NCBI GenBank assembly: GCA_027489955.1 | Contig: JAIXYZ010000001.1 | Span: forward strand, 124,001-188,000 | DNA: 64,000 nucleotides | Reading direction: 5' to 3' | Origin: Hyphomicrobiales bacterium | GTDB lineage: Bacteria > Pseudomonadota > Alphaproteobacteria > Rhizobiales > Beijerinckiaceae | Part shown: one piece after another, positions 9,861-19,875 of the stretch | How positions within the stretch are numbered: the first letter of the stretch is position 1 | Layout: the number at the start of each line of letters is the position of its first letter | Translations under genes and position numbers: made by a program | The notes under the pieces: model-generated | Database searches by the model: none | What the model was told of the DNA's origin: nothing | Seen by the model: the letters and a program-made list of their open reading frames with translations, nothing else

Positions 9861-11177
9861 ATGAACCCCGTGTCGCCCAACGCCGCCTCGCCCCTGTCGC
9901 TTGCCGCCGCCTCCGGCGCCGACATCCCGGCGCTGATGGACGGGATCGGCCGGCGCGCCCGCGCCGCCGCCCGCGCGCTCGGGCTCGCCCCGGCTGCGAA
10001 GAAGGACGAGGCCCTGCGCGCCATGGCCGCCGAGATCCGCGCCGCCGCGCCCGCGATCCTGTCCGCCAACGCCGCCGACATGGCGGATGGCGAGAAGGCC
10101 GGGCTCGCCGGCTCGTTCCTCGACCGCCTGCGTCTCGATGGAGCCCGGCTTGAGGCCATTGCGGCGGCGGTGGAGGACATTGCCGCCCTGGCCGATCCGG
10201 TGGGGCGCGTGCTCGCCACGTTCGAGCGGCCCAACGGGTTGAGGATCGAGCGCGTCGCGACGCCGCTCGGCGTCGTCGGCATCATCTTCGAGAGCCGGCC
10301 CAACGTGACCGCCGATGCCGGGGCGCTCTGCGTCAAGGCCGGCAATGCCGCGATCCTGCGCGCAGGCTCGGACAGCCTGCGCACCTCCTCGCTCATCGCG
10401 GACGCCATGCGCCGGGGGCTGGCGTCTGCCGGCCTGCCGGAGGACGGGATCATCATGGTGCCGGTCAAGGACCGCGCCGCCGTCGGCGAGATGCTCAAGG
10501 GCCTCTCCGGCGCCATCGACGTGATCGTGCCCCGCGGCGGAAAGAGCCTGGTGGAGCGCGTCCAGACCGAGGCCCGCGTGCCGGTCTTCGCGCATCTGGA
10601 AGGGATCGTGCACGTCTATGTCCACGCGCCCGCCGACCTCGACCTGGCAAGGCGCCTTGTCGTCAACGCCAAGATGCGGCGCACCGGCATCTGCGGCGCC
10701 GCCGAGACGCTGCTGGTGGACCGCGCCTGCGCGCAAACGCATCTGAAGCCGCTCGTCACCGCGCTGATCGAGGCGGGCTGCGCCGTGCGCGGCGACGAGG
10801 CGGCCCGCGCCGCCGATCCGCGGGTGACGGCCGCGAGCGAGGCCGACTGGTCGACCGAATATCTCGACGCGATCATCTCGGTGCGCCTCGTCGACAGTCT
10901 CGACGCCGCCATCGCCCATATCGAGGCCTACGGCTCCCACCACACCGACTGCATCGTCACGGACGATGGGGCCGCCGCCGAGCGGTTCCTGGCGGAGGTC
11001 GATTCCGCCATCGTCCTCCACAACGCCTCGACCCAGTTCGCCGATGGCGGCGAGTTCGGCTTCGGCGCCGAGATCGGCATCGCCACGGGCCGCATGCACG
11101 CGCGCGGCCCGGTGGGCGTGGAGCAGCTGACCTCGTTCAAGTATCGCGTGCGGGGCACGGGGCAGACTAGAGGCTGA
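9861..11177 (+). CDS. proA: Gamma-glutamyl phosphate reductase
   Basis: ProA reduces gamma-glutamyl phosphate to glutamate semialdehyde with NADPH, the second step of proline synthesis. The protein (about 435 residues) has the aldehyde-dehydrogenase fold of the family: [27 protein letters not shown], the catalytic cysteine in [13 protein letters not shown], and [22 protein letters not shown] near the end. Two starts are close: ATG at 9861 and GTG at 9870; AAGGA at 9857-9861 overlaps the ATG but is eight bases before the GTG, which favours the latter. It sits between proB and nadD. Confidence 0.95.
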   Translation: MNPVSPNAASPLSLAAASGADIPALMDGIGRRARAAARALGLAPAAKKDEALRAMAAEIRAAAPAILSANAADMADGEKAGLAGSFLDRLRLDGARLEAIAAAVEDIAALADPVGRVLATFERPNGLRIERVATPLGVVGIIFESRPNVTADAGALCVKAGNAAILRAGSDSLRTSSLIADAMRRGLASAGLPEDGIIMVPVKDRAAVGEMLKGLSGAIDVIVPRGGKSLVERVQTEARVPVFAHLEGIVHVYVHAPADLDLARRLVVNAKMRRTGICGAAETLLVDRACAQTHLKPLVTALIEAGCAVRGDEAARAADPRVTAASEADWSTEYLDAIISVRLVDSLDAAIAHIEAYGSHHTDCIVTDDGAAAERFLAEVDSAIVLHNASTQFADGGEFGFGAEIGIATGRMHARGPVGVEQLTSFKYRVRGTGQTRG

Positions 11178-11182
11178 GGCGG

Positions 11183-11794
11183 ATGGCAGACACCCGCCGC
11201 ATCGGCCTGCTCGGCGGGTCGTTCAACCCGCCCCATGCGGCGCATCGGCTCGTCAGCGTCGAGGCGATGAAGCGGCTGGGTCTCGATGCGGTGTGGTGGC
11301 TGGTGACGCCCGGCAACCCGCTCAAGGACAACCGCGCCCTGCCGCCGCTCGAGCAGCGCCTGGCGCTCGCCCGGCAGGTGGCGGCCCATCCGCGCATCGT
11401 CCCGACCGGGATCGAGGCGAGGCTCGGCACGGTCTACACGGTGGACACGATCCGGGCCTTGAAGCGCCGCTACCCGCAGGCGCGCTTCACCTGGCTGATG
11501 GGCGCGGACGGCTTGCGGGATTTCCACCGCTGGAAGGACTGGCAGGCCATCGCCCGCCTCCTGCCCATCGCCGTCTACGACCGCGAGGGCTTGCGGCTCG
11601 CCGCCCAGGCGGGGCGGGCGGCCCATGCGCTGGCGCGGTTCCGCAGGCCGGAATCGGCGGCGCGGGCGCTTGCCGGAACCCGGGCCCCGGCCTGGGTCTT
11701 CCTCCACGGCAAAACGTCGGCCCTGTCCTCCACATGGCTGCGCCAGAACACGCAGAAGTTGCAGGCCTCGCACCGGATCGCGCCGTCACATTGA
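11183..11794 (+). CDS. nadD: Nicotinate-nucleotide adenylyltransferase
   Basis: NadD makes deamido-NAD from nicotinate mononucleotide and ATP. The 203-residue protein has the nucleotidyltransferase signature GLLGGSFNPPHAAHR at the N-terminus, TWLMGADGLRDFHRWKDW in the middle and the C-terminal SALSSTWLR (ISSTxxR-like) motif. It begins five bases after the proA stop with GAGGCGG as ribosome site, and ends just before rsfS. The nadD-rsfS-rlmH order is conserved in many bacteria. Confidence 0.95.
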   Translation: MADTRRIGLLGGSFNPPHAAHRLVSVEAMKRLGLDAVWWLVTPGNPLKDNRALPPLEQRLALARQVAAHPRIVPTGIEARLGTVYTVDTIRALKRRYPQARFTWLMGADGLRDFHRWKDWQAIARLLPIAVYDREGLRLAAQAGRAAHALARFRRPESAARALAGTRAPAWVFLHGKTSALSSTWLRQNTQKLQASHRIAPSH

Positions 11795-11798
11795 AGAA

Positions 11799-12317
11799 AT
11801 GTCCGCGAGCGACTATACTGAAGAGGTGCGGACAGGATCCGCGCGATTGGATGAGGGTCCCAAGCTGAACTCCTGGTCTCTGCAGGCGGCGCACGACACT
11901 GCGCCCCACCCGGCCACCGGCGGCGGTGCCGCTGCCGGTCCGTCCTCTTCCGCGGACAGCCATCGGGACACGGACTTCGCAACCCCGCTCGATCTGGTTC
12001 GCTTTTGCCTCGATGATATGAAGGCCGAGGAGATCGTGGAGATCGACCTCGCGGGCAAGACCTCCATCGCCGACACGATGCTGATCGCCACGGGCCGGTC
12101 CAACCGCCACGTGGGCGCCATTGCCGAGCGGATCATCGGCGCCTTCAAGGATCATGGCTTCGGCACGGTGAAGGTCGAAGGCATGCCCGCCTGCGACTGG
12201 GTCCTGATCGATGCCGGCGACCTGATGGTCCACCTGTTCCGGCCCGAGGTGCGCGCCTTCTACAATCTCGAGAAGATGTGGGGCGCCGACCGGCCGCGCG
12301 AGCGCGCGGCCGGCTGA
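11799..12317 (+). CDS. rsfS: Ribosomal silencing factor RsfS
   Basis: RsfS (Iojap) binds uL14 on the large subunit and blocks subunit joining when nutrients are scarce. The conserved domain lies in the C-terminal two thirds: [70 protein letters not shown]. With the ATG at 11799, four bases after the nadD stop, the protein has 172 residues and an N-terminal extension of about 60 low-complexity residues that typical RsfS proteins lack, so a later start is possible. Confidence 0.9.
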   Translation: MSASDYTEEVRTGSARLDEGPKLNSWSLQAAHDTAPHPATGGGAAAGPSSSADSHRDTDFATPLDLVRFCLDDMKAEEIVEIDLAGKTSIADTMLIATGRSNRHVGAIAERIIGAFKDHGFGTVKVEGMPACDWVLIDAGDLMVHLFRPEVRAFYNLEKMWGADRPRERAAG

Positions 12318-12330
12318 GCCGCCCGCCCCG

Positions 12331-12810
12331 TTGAAACTGTCCCTGATCGCGGTCGGCCGGCTGAAATCCGGCCCCGAGACCGAACTGGCCGCGCGCTACG
12401 GCGAGCGCGTGGCGGCGGTCGGCCGCACGCTCGGCTTCTCGCCCTTCACCGTCGTCGAATTGCCTGAGAGCCGCGCCCGCCGTCCGGAAGACCGGCGGCG
12501 CGAGGAGGCCGGCGCCATCGTGGAGGCCGCCGCGGGCCAGGTGCTCGTCGCCTTCGACGAGCGGGGGGCCGGCTTGACCAGCGAGGCCTTCGCCGGCCGC
12601 CTGCGCGACTGGCGGGACGGCGGCAGCCCCGGGCTGGCCTGTATCGTCGGCGGCCCGGACGGGCTCGACGCTTCCGTGCGCCAGCGGGCGGACCTCGTCC
12701 TGGCCTTCGGTGCCTTGACCATGCCCCACCAGATCGTGCGGGCGCTCGTGGCGGAGCAGCTCTACCGCGCCATGACAATCCTGTCCGGACATCCCTATCA
12801 TCGCGCCTGA
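12331..12810 (+). CDS. rlmH: 23S rRNA (pseudouridine1915-N3)-methyltransferase RlmH
   Basis: A SPOUT-fold methyltransferase of 159 residues acting on the 70S ribosome at helix 69. It shows the family N-terminus [15 protein letters not shown], the SAM-binding knot CIVGGPDGL, and the C-terminal [18 protein letters not shown] ... GHPYHRA. The start is a TTG at 12331, as no ATG fits the conserved N-terminus. The stop (TGA 12808-12810) overlaps the next start by one base. Confidence 0.95.
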   Translation: MKLSLIAVGRLKSGPETELAARYGERVAAVGRTLGFSPFTVVELPESRARRPEDRRREEAGAIVEAAAGQVLVAFDERGAGLTSEAFAGRLRDWRDGGSPGLACIVGGPDGLDASVRQRADLVLAFGALTMPHQIVRALVAEQLYRAMTILSGHPYHRA

Positions 12811-14243
12811 TGACGCGAATCGCCGACAGCCGCCGCAGGACCGGCCTGCTCCTTGCGAGCCTGGCCTGGCTCGCGCCCGACTGTGCGGCGATGGCGCAGG
12901 CACCGGCTCCCGCCGAACCGCCGTCCCAGGCGGCGCCGGCCCCGGCTTCCCCTGACGAGACCGCCGCCCGGCGCGAGGCGGCCCGCGCGCTGCGGGCGCT
13001 CGAGCTCAAGGAGCTGGAGGACGGCGCCAAGGCGGCTGCCGATGCCAGGAGCAAGGCCGAGGCCGAGGCTGCCGCCATCCAGACCGACCGCGCGCGCCTG
13101 AACCAGGCGCTCATCGACACCGGCGAGCGCGTGCGCGCCGCCGAGAACCGCGCCGCCCAGGCTGAAGACCGGCTGGTCACGCTGCGCACGACGGAAGAGG
13201 CGATCCGCGGCTCGCTCGCCGGCCGCCAGGGCGTGATCGTGGAGGTGCTGGCCGCGCTCCAGCGCCTGGGGCGGCGGCCGCCGCCGGCGGTCCTTGCCCG
13301 GCCCGAGGATATGCTGCAGGCCGTGCGCACCGCCATCCTGCTCGGCGCCGTCCTGCCCGAGCTGAAGGCCGAGGCCGAGATCCTCGCCTCCGACCTCGCC
13401 GAGCTGGCCCGCCTGCGCGAGGCCGCCGGCCGCGAGCGCGAACTGGTCTCCGCGGAGCTGAAAACCCTCGCCGAGGAGCGCGAGCGCCTGGCCGTCCTCG
13501 TGGCTGCCCGCCAGCAGCAGCTGGCGCTGGCGGAGAAGAACGTCGCCGCCGAGCGGGAACGGTCGGCGACGCTCGCCTCCCGCGCCCAGTCCGTGCGCGA
13601 GCTCCTCGACGGGATCGACCGGGAGATTGCCGAAGCGAACCGGCGGGCGGAAGCCGAGCGCCAGGCGCTCGATACACAAAGTCGCGAGGCGCGGGAGCGC
13701 TTCGCCGCCGCCGCGGCCCTCGGTCCCGCCAGGCTCGCGCCCCGGGTTCCGTTCGTGGAGACGCGCGGCGCGCTGCCGATGCCGGTCGCGGGATCGCTCG
13801 CCGTGCCCTTCGGCGCCCCGGACGGATTTGGCGGGACGACCCGCGGAATGTCGTTCTCCACCCGCGCCCGCGCGCTGGTTTCGGCCCCTGCGGACGGCTG
13901 GGTCGCCTTCGCGGGCCCGTTCCGCTCCTTCGGCCGCATGGTCATCCTGAACACCGGTTCGGGCTATTTCGTCCTACTCGCGGGGCTGGAGCGGCTGGAC
14001 GTGGAACTCAACCAGTTCGTGCTGGCCGGGGAGCCCATCGGCGTCATGGGTGAAAGCGCCGCGCCCGGCGAGACGGCTTTGGACGGTGACAGAACCGGCC
14101 CCGTCCTTTACGTTGAGTTCAGGAAGGACGGAGCGTCCATCGATCCCGGACCGTGGTGGGCCAAGGCCGCCGGTCCCCGAGCCGCCCCCGAGCGGCGCAC
14201 CGACGGCTCCGGACATTCAGGCGGCACAAAGGTTCGCGGATGA
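12810..14243 (+). CDS. EnvC-like murein hydrolase activator (degenerate M23/LytM domain)
   Basis: The 477-residue protein has a signal peptide (about residues 10-30), a long coiled-coil region rich in Ala, Glu and Arg (about 45-300), and a C-terminal LytM-like domain (about 325-465). In the LytM domain the zinc ligands are missing: RGMSFSTRARALVSAP replaces the His/Asp motif and GYFVLLAGLERL replaces the usual Tyr-x-His-Leu stretch. Like EnvC of E. coli it should therefore activate cell-wall amidases at division rather than cut peptidoglycan itself. It starts in the overlap TGATG with rlmH and ends overlapping ctpA by four bases. Confidence 0.88.
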   Translation: MTRIADSRRRTGLLLASLAWLAPDCAAMAQAPAPAEPPSQAAPAPASPDETAARREAARALRALELKELEDGAKAAADARSKAEAEAAAIQTDRARLNQALIDTGERVRAAENRAAQAEDRLVTLRTTEEAIRGSLAGRQGVIVEVLAALQRLGRRPPPAVLARPEDMLQAVRTAILLGAVLPELKAEAEILASDLAELARLREAAGRERELVSAELKTLAEERERLAVLVAARQQQLALAEKNVAAERERSATLASRAQSVRELLDGIDREIAEANRRAEAERQALDTQSREARERFAAAAALGPARLAPRVPFVETRGALPMPVAGSLAVPFGAPDGFGGTTRGMSFSTRARALVSAPADGWVAFAGPFRSFGRMVILNTGSGYFVLLAGLERLDVELNQFVLAGEPIGVMGESAAPGETALDGDRTGPVLYVEFRKDGASIDPGPWWAKAAGPRAAPERRTDGSGHSGGTKVRG

Positions 14244-15562
14244 TGCGCAAGGCTTCTCTTCTTCTGGCGGGCGTGGTCCTGGGAGCGGGGGCGACCGGCT
14301 TCGTCCTGGAAACGCGGCTCCTCAGCTCCACCAGCGCGGTCGCCGCCGCGCCCGAGACGTACAGGCAGCTCAATCTCTTCGGAGACGTGTTCGAGAAGAT
14401 CCGCTCGGACTACGTCGAGAAGCCCGAGGAATCGAAGCTGATCGAATCGGCCATCAACGGAATGCTGACGTCGCTGGACCCGCATTCCAGCTACATGGAC
14501 GCCAAGACCTTCAAGGACATGCAGGTCCAGACCCGCGGCGAGTTCGGCGGCCTCGGCATCGAGGTCACGATGGAGGACGGCCTGGTGAAGGTCGTCTCGC
14601 CCATCGACGACACGCCGGCGGCCCGCGCGGGCATCATGGCCAACGACATCATCACCCATATCGAGGAAGAGCAGGTCCAGGGCCTGACCCTCAACCAGGC
14701 CGTCGAGAAGATGCGCGGCCCGGTGAACACGCCGGTGCGCCTCAAGGTGCAGCGCCAGGGCCGCTCCGACCCGCTCGAGGTTCGCCTCGTGCGCGACGTG
14801 ATCCGCATCCGCGCCGTGCGCTCGCGCGTCGAGGGCGAGGACATCGGCTATGTCCGCATCACCCAGTTCAACGAGCAGACCTTCGACAACCTCAAGGCCG
14901 CGGTCGAGAAGATCGCGACGGAGCTGCCGGCGGACAAGCTCAAGGGCTATGTCATCGACCTGCGCAACAATCCGGGCGGCCTGCTCGACCAGGCGATCCT
15001 GGTGTCCGACGCGTTCCTCGACCGGGGCGAGATCGTCTCAACCCGCGGCCGCAACGCCGACGAGACGCAACGCTTCAACGCCAAGGCCGGCGACCTGACC
15101 AAGGGCAAGCCGCTGGTCGTGCTGGTGAATGGCGGTTCGGCCTCGGCGTCGGAAATCGTCGCCGGCGCCCTGCAGGATCACAAGCGCGCCACGCTGATGG
15201 GCACCCGCTCCTTCGGCAAGGGCTCGGTCCAGACGATCATTCCGCTGGGGTCCAACGGCGCTGTGCGCCTGACGACGGCGCGGTACTACACGCCCGCCGG
15301 CCGCTCGATCCAGGCCAAGGGCATCGAGCCGGATATCCAGGTGCTCCAGGAGATCCCGGACGAGATCAAGGGCAAGGACGAGACGAAGGGCGAAGCTGGC
15401 CTGCGCGGCCACCTGCGCAACGGCGAGAAGGACGAGAAGTCCGGCTCCTCGGCCTATGTCCCGCCGGACGCCACGAAGGACAAGCAGCTCATCGCCGCCT
15501 TCGAGCACCTGCGCGGCGTCCGCAAGGACGCGGCCGCCCCCGCGCCGAACTCGGCGAACTGA
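14240..15562 (+). CDS. ctpA: C-terminal processing peptidase (S41 family, CtpA)
   Basis: A periplasmic serine protease of 440 residues with an N-terminal hydrophobic export segment, a PDZ domain (about 85-170, [20 protein letters not shown]) and the S41 protease domain (about 180-385). The catalytic serine is in [15 protein letters not shown] (near 303) and the lysine in [10 protein letters not shown] (near 328). The ATG at 14240 overlaps the upstream stop (ATGA) and has AAAGG seven bases before it. In alphaproteobacteria CtpA processes envelope proteins and affects cell shape; pairing with the EnvC-like gene is conserved. Confidence 0.95.
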   Translation: MMRKASLLLAGVVLGAGATGFVLETRLLSSTSAVAAAPETYRQLNLFGDVFEKIRSDYVEKPEESKLIESAINGMLTSLDPHSSYMDAKTFKDMQVQTRGEFGGLGIEVTMEDGLVKVVSPIDDTPAARAGIMANDIITHIEEEQVQGLTLNQAVEKMRGPVNTPVRLKVQRQGRSDPLEVRLVRDVIRIRAVRSRVEGEDIGYVRITQFNEQTFDNLKAAVEKIATELPADKLKGYVIDLRNNPGGLLDQAILVSDAFLDRGEIVSTRGRNADETQRFNAKAGDLTKGKPLVVLVNGGSASASEIVAGALQDHKRATLMGTRSFGKGSVQTIIPLGSNGAVRLTTARYYTPAGRSIQAKGIEPDIQVLQEIPDEIKGKDETKGEAGLRGHLRNGEKDEKSGSSAYVPPDATKDKQLIAAFEHLRGVRKDAAAPAPNSAN

Positions 15563-15578
15563 CGCCGCACCGCCTCGA

Positions 15579-15648
15579 TCCGGCCCGCACAGGGCCGGAC
15601 CCTCTCGACGGCCCGTCCCCGCACACACAATATGCGGGCGCGGGCCGT
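15579..15648 (+). other. Two tandem stem-loops between ctpA and the deacetylase gene
   Basis: TCCGGCCC/GGGCCGGA (15579-15586 and 15592-15599, 5-nt loop) is a perfect 8-bp stem. A second stem pairs 15608-15623 with 15633-15648 (14 of 16 pairs, 9-nt loop). Neither is followed by a T tract, so full termination is unlikely; partial termination or mRNA end protection is possible. Confidence 0.5.
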
Positions 15649-15681
15649 TCCTGATTCGGACGCCTGTTCCGGTCCGCGACG

Positions 15682-16881
15682 GTGCGAGCGCGCGTGACCG
15701 ATACGACCCAGGACGATCTGACGAGGCCGCTCAAGGCGGCCAAGGGCAAGGGGGCGAAGGCCTCCGGCAAGCCGGGCCTCATGTCCCGGCTGCCGCTGAT
15801 GCGCGTCGCCCTCGGCTTCACGGCCTCGGTCGGCCTCGCCGTCCTGCTCTATGCCGCCCTCGTCCACGATCCCTTCGGCGGCGAGCCGCACGCCGTCTCG
15901 GTCATCGTCCCGCGCGCCATCCCCGACCCGATCGCCGAAGCCCCGGCCGCCGCGCCCCGCGGTCCCGCGACCGCCGGCGACCTGGAGCGCCAGGCCGGCG
16001 TTACGGTCGTCCGCCCGGGCGCGAACGCGCCGGGCTCCATCGTCATCTCGGTCGGCGACGGCGGGCCCGTCCGCCTCAACCCCGCGCCCGATCCGCGCAT
16101 CGCGCAGCAGACCCGCTTCGGCATCGCGCCGCGGATGGGCGCGGACGGGCTCAGGGCCATGGACGTCTACGCCCGTCCCGTCGTGCCGCTGCCCGGGGGC
16201 GCTTCGCCCAAGGGCCGCATCGCGGTGGTCGTGGGCGGGCTCGGCATCAGCCAGAGCGCGACCGCGGACGCGCTCGCCCGCCTGCCCCGCGCCGTGACGC
16301 TGGCCTTCGCGCCCTACGGCGCCGAGCTGGAGCGGAACGTGACCGAGGCCCGCGCCGCGGGCCACGAGGTGATGCTCCAGGCGCCGATGGAGCCGTTCGA
16401 CTATCCCGACAACGATCCCGGCCCGCACACGCTCATGGCCACGGGCAAGCCCGCCGAGACCGCCGAGCGGCTGGCCTGGCTGTTCGGCCGGTTTCCCGGC
16501 TATGTCGGCATCGTCAACTTCATGGGCGCGCGCCTGACCGCCGAGGAGGCCGCCATGACGCCGATCCTGCGGGAGATCGGCGGGCGCGGCCTGTTCTTCC
16601 TCGACGACGGGTCCTCGCCGCGCTCGGTCGCGACCGCCACCGCCGACAAGCTGCGGGTTCCGGCCCGCAAGGCGGACGTGGTCGTCGACGCGACCCTTAC
16701 CCCGGCGGCCATCGACGCCGCCCTTGCCCGGCTGGAGCGCCAGGCCACGGAGAAGGGCCTCGCCATAGGCTCGGCATCCGCCCTGCCGCTGACTGTGGAC
16801 CGGCTCGCCCGGTGGTCGCAGGCGCTGGAAGCCAAGGGGATCCTGCTGGTGCCGGTGAGCTCGGCCTGGAGCACGCCGTGA
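15682..16881 (+). CDS. Divergent polysaccharide deacetylase family protein
   Basis: The protein (up to 399 residues) has a cytoplasmic basic N-terminus, one membrane segment (about 38-58), a Pro/Ala-rich linker, and a divergent polysaccharide-deacetylase domain (YibQ type) from about residue 170: [63 protein letters not shown] and [15 protein letters not shown]. This family regularly lies next to envC/ctpA and is thought to act on the envelope, but its substrate is not known. The start is GTG at 15682 or the in-frame GTG at 15694. It overlaps rppH by four bases. Confidence 0.85.
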   Translation: MRARVTDTTQDDLTRPLKAAKGKGAKASGKPGLMSRLPLMRVALGFTASVGLAVLLYAALVHDPFGGEPHAVSVIVPRAIPDPIAEAPAAAPRGPATAGDLERQAGVTVVRPGANAPGSIVISVGDGGPVRLNPAPDPRIAQQTRFGIAPRMGADGLRAMDVYARPVVPLPGGASPKGRIAVVVGGLGISQSATADALARLPRAVTLAFAPYGAELERNVTEARAAGHEVMLQAPMEPFDYPDNDPGPHTLMATGKPAETAERLAWLFGRFPGYVGIVNFMGARLTAEEAAMTPILREIGGRGLFFLDDGSSPRSVATATADKLRVPARKADVVVDATLTPAAIDAALARLERQATEKGLAIGSASALPLTVDRLARWSQALEAKGILLVPVSSAWSTP

Positions 16882-17411
16882 CGGGCACCGGCCCCGCGCC
16901 GCGCGGCGAACCCCATCCCGGCTATCGGCCCTGCGTGGGCATCGCCCTGTTCGATTCAGCAGGGCGCGTCTTCCTCGGGCGGCGCGTGCGCGCGCGGGAC
17001 CTGGGGCCGGGCGGCGAGGACTTCGCCTGGCAGATGCCCCAGGGGGGAATCGATGCGGGGGAAGACCCGCTGCCGGCGGCGCTCCGGGAATTGTGGGAGG
17101 AGACCGGCGTGCGCTCGGCGGAGCTGATCGCCGAGGCGCCGGACTGGTACGCCTACGACCTTCCCGCCGACATTGCCGGCCAGAGCTGGAAGGGGCGCTA
17201 TCGCGGCCAGACGCAGAAATGGTACGCGCTGCGCTTCACGGGCGACGATTCCGAGATCGACATCGGCGCCCCCGGCGGCGGCGGGCACAAGCCGGAATTC
17301 GACGCCTGGCGCTGGGAGCGGCTGGAACGCGTTCCCGATCTCATCGTGCCGTTCAAGCGCCCCGTCTATGAGCGCGTCGTGGACGCCTTCGCCTCGCTGG
17401 CGGGGGCCTGA
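16878..17411 (+). CDS. rppH: RNA pyrophosphohydrolase (Nudix)
   Basis: RppH removes pyrophosphate from the 5' end of mRNAs and so starts decay. The 177-residue protein begins [22 protein letters not shown] and has a full Nudix box ([20 protein letters not shown], then TGV). [12 protein letters not shown] and the C-terminal [22 protein letters not shown] fit RppH. The GTG at 16878 overlaps the deacetylase stop (GTGA). Its last 46 bases overlap the 3' end of the convergent transporter gene. Confidence 0.95.
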   Translation: MTGTGPAPRGEPHPGYRPCVGIALFDSAGRVFLGRRVRARDLGPGGEDFAWQMPQGGIDAGEDPLPAALRELWEETGVRSAELIAEAPDWYAYDLPADIAGQSWKGRYRGQTQKWYALRFTGDDSEIDIGAPGGGGHKPEFDAWRWERLERVPDLIVPFKRPVYERVVDAFASLAGA

Positions 17412-18322
17412 CGCCGCAGCCGGCGCCAGAGCCGGCCGTCGATCGCCGACAGGCCGAGCGCGATCAGCGCCATGCCCGCCACATGGCTCGGCAGCAGCCG
17501 CTCGCCGAGCAGGCCGACGCCGAGCAGGATGGCGCTGGGCGGGATGAGGAACGTCACCAGGGTGACGTTGGTGACGCCGACGCGCGCCATCAGCCGGAAG
17601 AAGATGATGTAGGCGAAGGCGGTGGAGATCAGCGCCAGCCCGATCAGCGCGCCGATCGCCTTAAGGCCCGGCACCGGCAGGGCGTAGGAGCGGTCCACCA
17701 GGAGCGAGAGCGGCAGCAGGATCGCGCTGGACGCAACCAGCGGGCCGAACGCGGTCTGCATCGGCGTGATGCCCATCGTGCGGAAGCGCCGGCCGATCGT
17801 GCCCGACACCGCGTAGGACACGGCGGCGGCGATGCAGGCGAGCTCCGCCAGCACGGCCCGGTCGAGGCCGGTGAGGACGCCCGGCCCGATCATCACGGCG
17901 ACGCCCGCCAGTCCGGCCAGGACGCCGATGATCTTGCCCGCCGACAGCTTCTCGTCGTCGGTGAAGGCATGGGCGACCAGCACCGTGAAGAGCGGCGTCG
18001 TGGCGTTGAGGATAGAGGCGAGGGCGGAGGCGATCTCCGTCTGCGCCCAGAACAGCAGGCCGAACGGCACCACGTTGTTCAGCAGCCCCATGATGAAGAA
18101 CAGCCGCCACAGCGGCGCGCCGCGCGGCAGCGACTGGCCGATGGCGGCCAGGCACAGCCCCAGCGCGATGGCCGCCAGGAGGACGCGCCCGAAGACGAGC
18201 GTCAGCGGCGGAATTTCGGCCACCGCCACCTTCGCGAAGAAGAACGACCCGCCCCAGATGAAGGACAGGAGGCCCAGAAGCGCCCAGTCGCGGGCGGACA
18301 TGCGTGCTGAAATCGGGGTCAT
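17366..18322 (-). CDS. EamA/DMT family transporter
   Basis: A ten-helix drug/metabolite-type membrane protein of 318 residues with two EamA repeats ([22 protein letters not shown] at the start; second repeat from about residue 155). Substrate unknown. The ATG at 18322 is chosen because GGAG lies five bases upstream; an upstream frame extension is longer than the family. The last 46 bases, encoding a hydrophilic tail, are antisense to the end of rppH. Confidence 0.85.
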   Translation of the reverse strand: MTPISARMSARDWALLGLLSFIWGGSFFFAKVAVAEIPPLTLVFGRVLLAAIALGLCLAAIGQSLPRGAPLWRLFFIMGLLNNVVPFGLLFWAQTEIASALASILNATTPLFTVLVAHAFTDDEKLSAGKIIGVLAGLAGVAVMIGPGVLTGLDRAVLAELACIAAAVSYAVSGTIGRRFRTMGITPMQTAFGPLVASSAILLPLSLLVDRSYALPVPGLKAIGALIGLALISTAFAYIIFFRLMARVGVTNVTLVTFLIPPSAILLGVGLLGERLLPSHVAGMALIALGLSAIDGRLWRRLRRQAPASEAKASTTRS

Positions 18323-18437
18323 CGTCGCTCCAGGCCGGGCACCAAACCGCAATCGGCGCCGCCGTGCCACCCGTTTTGCGCCCATGTGCGGGCGTGAGGC
18401 GCCGCCCGCCTGGAGCCCTGTCCCGAGGTTCCCGCCT

Positions 18438-19013
18438 TCAGTCCCGGTCGCCGGTCTTCAGCGCCACGTCGCTGGCAAAGCGCGCATCCTGCCCCGCGGC
18501 CAGATGCGGCGCCGCGTCCGCTATGGCGCGCAGCAGGTCCTCGAGCCAGGGCCCCTCCGACTTGGCGAAGTCGCCCAGGACATGGTTGTGAACCAGCGCC
18601 TTGTGGCCGGGATGGCCGATGCCGATGCGGACCCGGCGGTAGTCGTTGCCCAGATGCGCGGTGATGGAGCGCAGGCCGTTATGCCCGGCATTGCCGCCGC
18701 CGGTCTTGACCCGGACCTTGCCCGGCGCAAGGTCGAGTTCGTCGTGGAAGACGACGATCTGCGGCAGCGCGATCTTCAGGAAGCGGGCGGCCTCCGCCAC
18801 GGAGCGGCCGGACTCGTTCATGTAGGTCTGGGGCTTGAGCAGGAGCACGCGCTCCCCTCCGACCACGGCCTCCGTCGCCTCGCCCTGGAACTTGCGCCGC
18901 CACGGCGCCGCCCGGTGCGCGTCGGCGATCGCCTCCAGCGCCATGAAACCGACATTGTGCCGGTGGCGGCGATATTCGGGGCCGGGATTGCCCAATCCGA
19001 CGAACAGCAGCAT
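18438..19013 (-). CDS. pth: Peptidyl-tRNA hydrolase
   Basis: Pth frees tRNA from peptidyl-tRNA dropped by ribosomes. The 191-residue protein has the family signature [23 protein letters not shown] with the catalytic His in RHNVGF, then [23 protein letters not shown] and [13 protein letters not shown]. The ATG at 19013 gives the conserved start. It follows rplY on the same strand, a conserved pairing, with a strong stem-loop between them. Confidence 0.96.
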   Translation of the reverse strand: MLLFVGLGNPGPEYRRHRHNVGFMALEAIADAHRAAPWRRKFQGEATEAVVGGERVLLLKPQTYMNESGRSVAEAARFLKIALPQIVVFHDELDLAPGKVRVKTGGGNAGHNGLRSITAHLGNDYRRVRIGIGHPGHKALVHNHVLGDFAKSEGPWLEDLLRAIADAAPHLAAGQDARFASDVALKTGDRD

Positions 19014-19037
19014 GCGGGCGCCGTCCTGGTCAGGTGC

Positions 19038-19076
19038 CAAACGGAAACGGCCGCGCGGTGCGAAGCGCGCGGCCGT
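19038..19076 (-). terminator. Stem-loop between rplY and pth
   Basis: ACGGCCGCGCG (19047-19057) pairs perfectly with CGCGCGGCCGT (19066-19076) over an 8-nt loop. On the minus strand the stem is followed by TTCCGTTT, a weak U-rich tail. It may end part of the rplY transcripts and so lower pth expression. Confidence 0.55.
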
Positions 19077-19103
19077 CGGGATCGTTCGCGGTCGCGGGGG
19101 CCC

Positions 19104-19715
19104 TTACGCCTCCGGCGCGGCCTCGGCCTCTTCCGCCGCCGGCTCCTGCATCACGGTCGGGGCGAGCAGCGTCACGATGGTCAGGTTGTCGTGGCTCACC
19201 GCCGTCACGTCCTTGGGGAGCGTGATGTCGCTGAGGTGCACCGAATCGCCGACCGAGAGCTTGGCCACCGACACGTCGATGGAGTCCGGGATCGCGTCCG
19301 CCGGGGCCAGCACGCTGATCGCATGCTCGACGATCTGCAGGACGCCGCCGCCCTTGAGGCCGGGCGACTGGTCCTGGCCGGTGACGTGCACCGGGACGTC
19401 GACCTTGAGCTTCTGGCCGGAGGTCAGGCGCAGGAAGTCCACGTGAACGGGCGTGTCCTTGACCGGATCGAGCTGGTAGTCGCGCGGAATCGCCCGGGTC
19501 TTCTTGCCGTCCACGTCGATCTCGAAGACCGTGGTCTTGAAATGGCCGGCGAAGATCAGCTGCTTGGTCTGGTTGAAGTCGAGGGCGATGGTCTGCGGCG
19601 CCTGACCGGCTCCGTAGATGACGGCAGGAACGCGGCCCTCGCGACGGACGGCCCGGGCGGCCCCCTTGCCGGCCCGGTCCCGCGCGACAGCCTTGATGTG
19701 CTTCACGTCGGACAT
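19104..19715 (-). CDS. rplY: 50S ribosomal protein L25/CTC (general stress type)
   Basis: The 203-residue protein is the long L25/TL5/CTC form: an N-terminal 5S-rRNA-binding domain (KGAARAVRREGRVPAVIYG) and a C-terminal beta domain (PVHVDFLRL, IPDSIDVSVAKLSVGDSVHLSDI), ending in an acidic tail. The ATG at 19715 has AGGAG six bases upstream. A promoter can be seen about 100 bases upstream. pth follows. Confidence 0.96.
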   Translation of the reverse strand: MSDVKHIKAVARDRAGKGAARAVRREGRVPAVIYGAGQAPQTIALDFNQTKQLIFAGHFKTTVFEIDVDGKKTRAIPRDYQLDPVKDTPVHVDFLRLTSGQKLKVDVPVHVTGQDQSPGLKGGGVLQIVEHAISVLAPADAIPDSIDVSVAKLSVGDSVHLSDITLPKDVTAVSHDNLTIVTLLAPTVMQEPAAEEAEAAPEA

Positions 19716-19818
19716 GGAAGTCTCCTGAAAATGGGAAGGCCGCGGGGTGTCGCCCTGCGGCCGGCGTCTTCGCCTCCGTCCCGTGCCTCCAGGGGTGTCT
19801 GGCGGGGAAGGCGCCGGG

Positions 19819-19847
19819 CTTATAGCGCCGGCGGGCGCAAACCGCAA
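19819..19847 (-). promoter_or_regulatory. Predicted sigma-70 promoter of rplY
   Basis: On the minus strand TTGCGG (19842-19847) and TATAAG (19819-19824) are separated by 17 bases, close to the -35/-10 consensus. The -10 box is about 105 bases upstream of the rplY start in an otherwise empty 160-base gap. Confidence 0.5.
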
Positions 19848-19875
19848 ATCGGTCGCAGAGCGGGACCGGAAGGCT

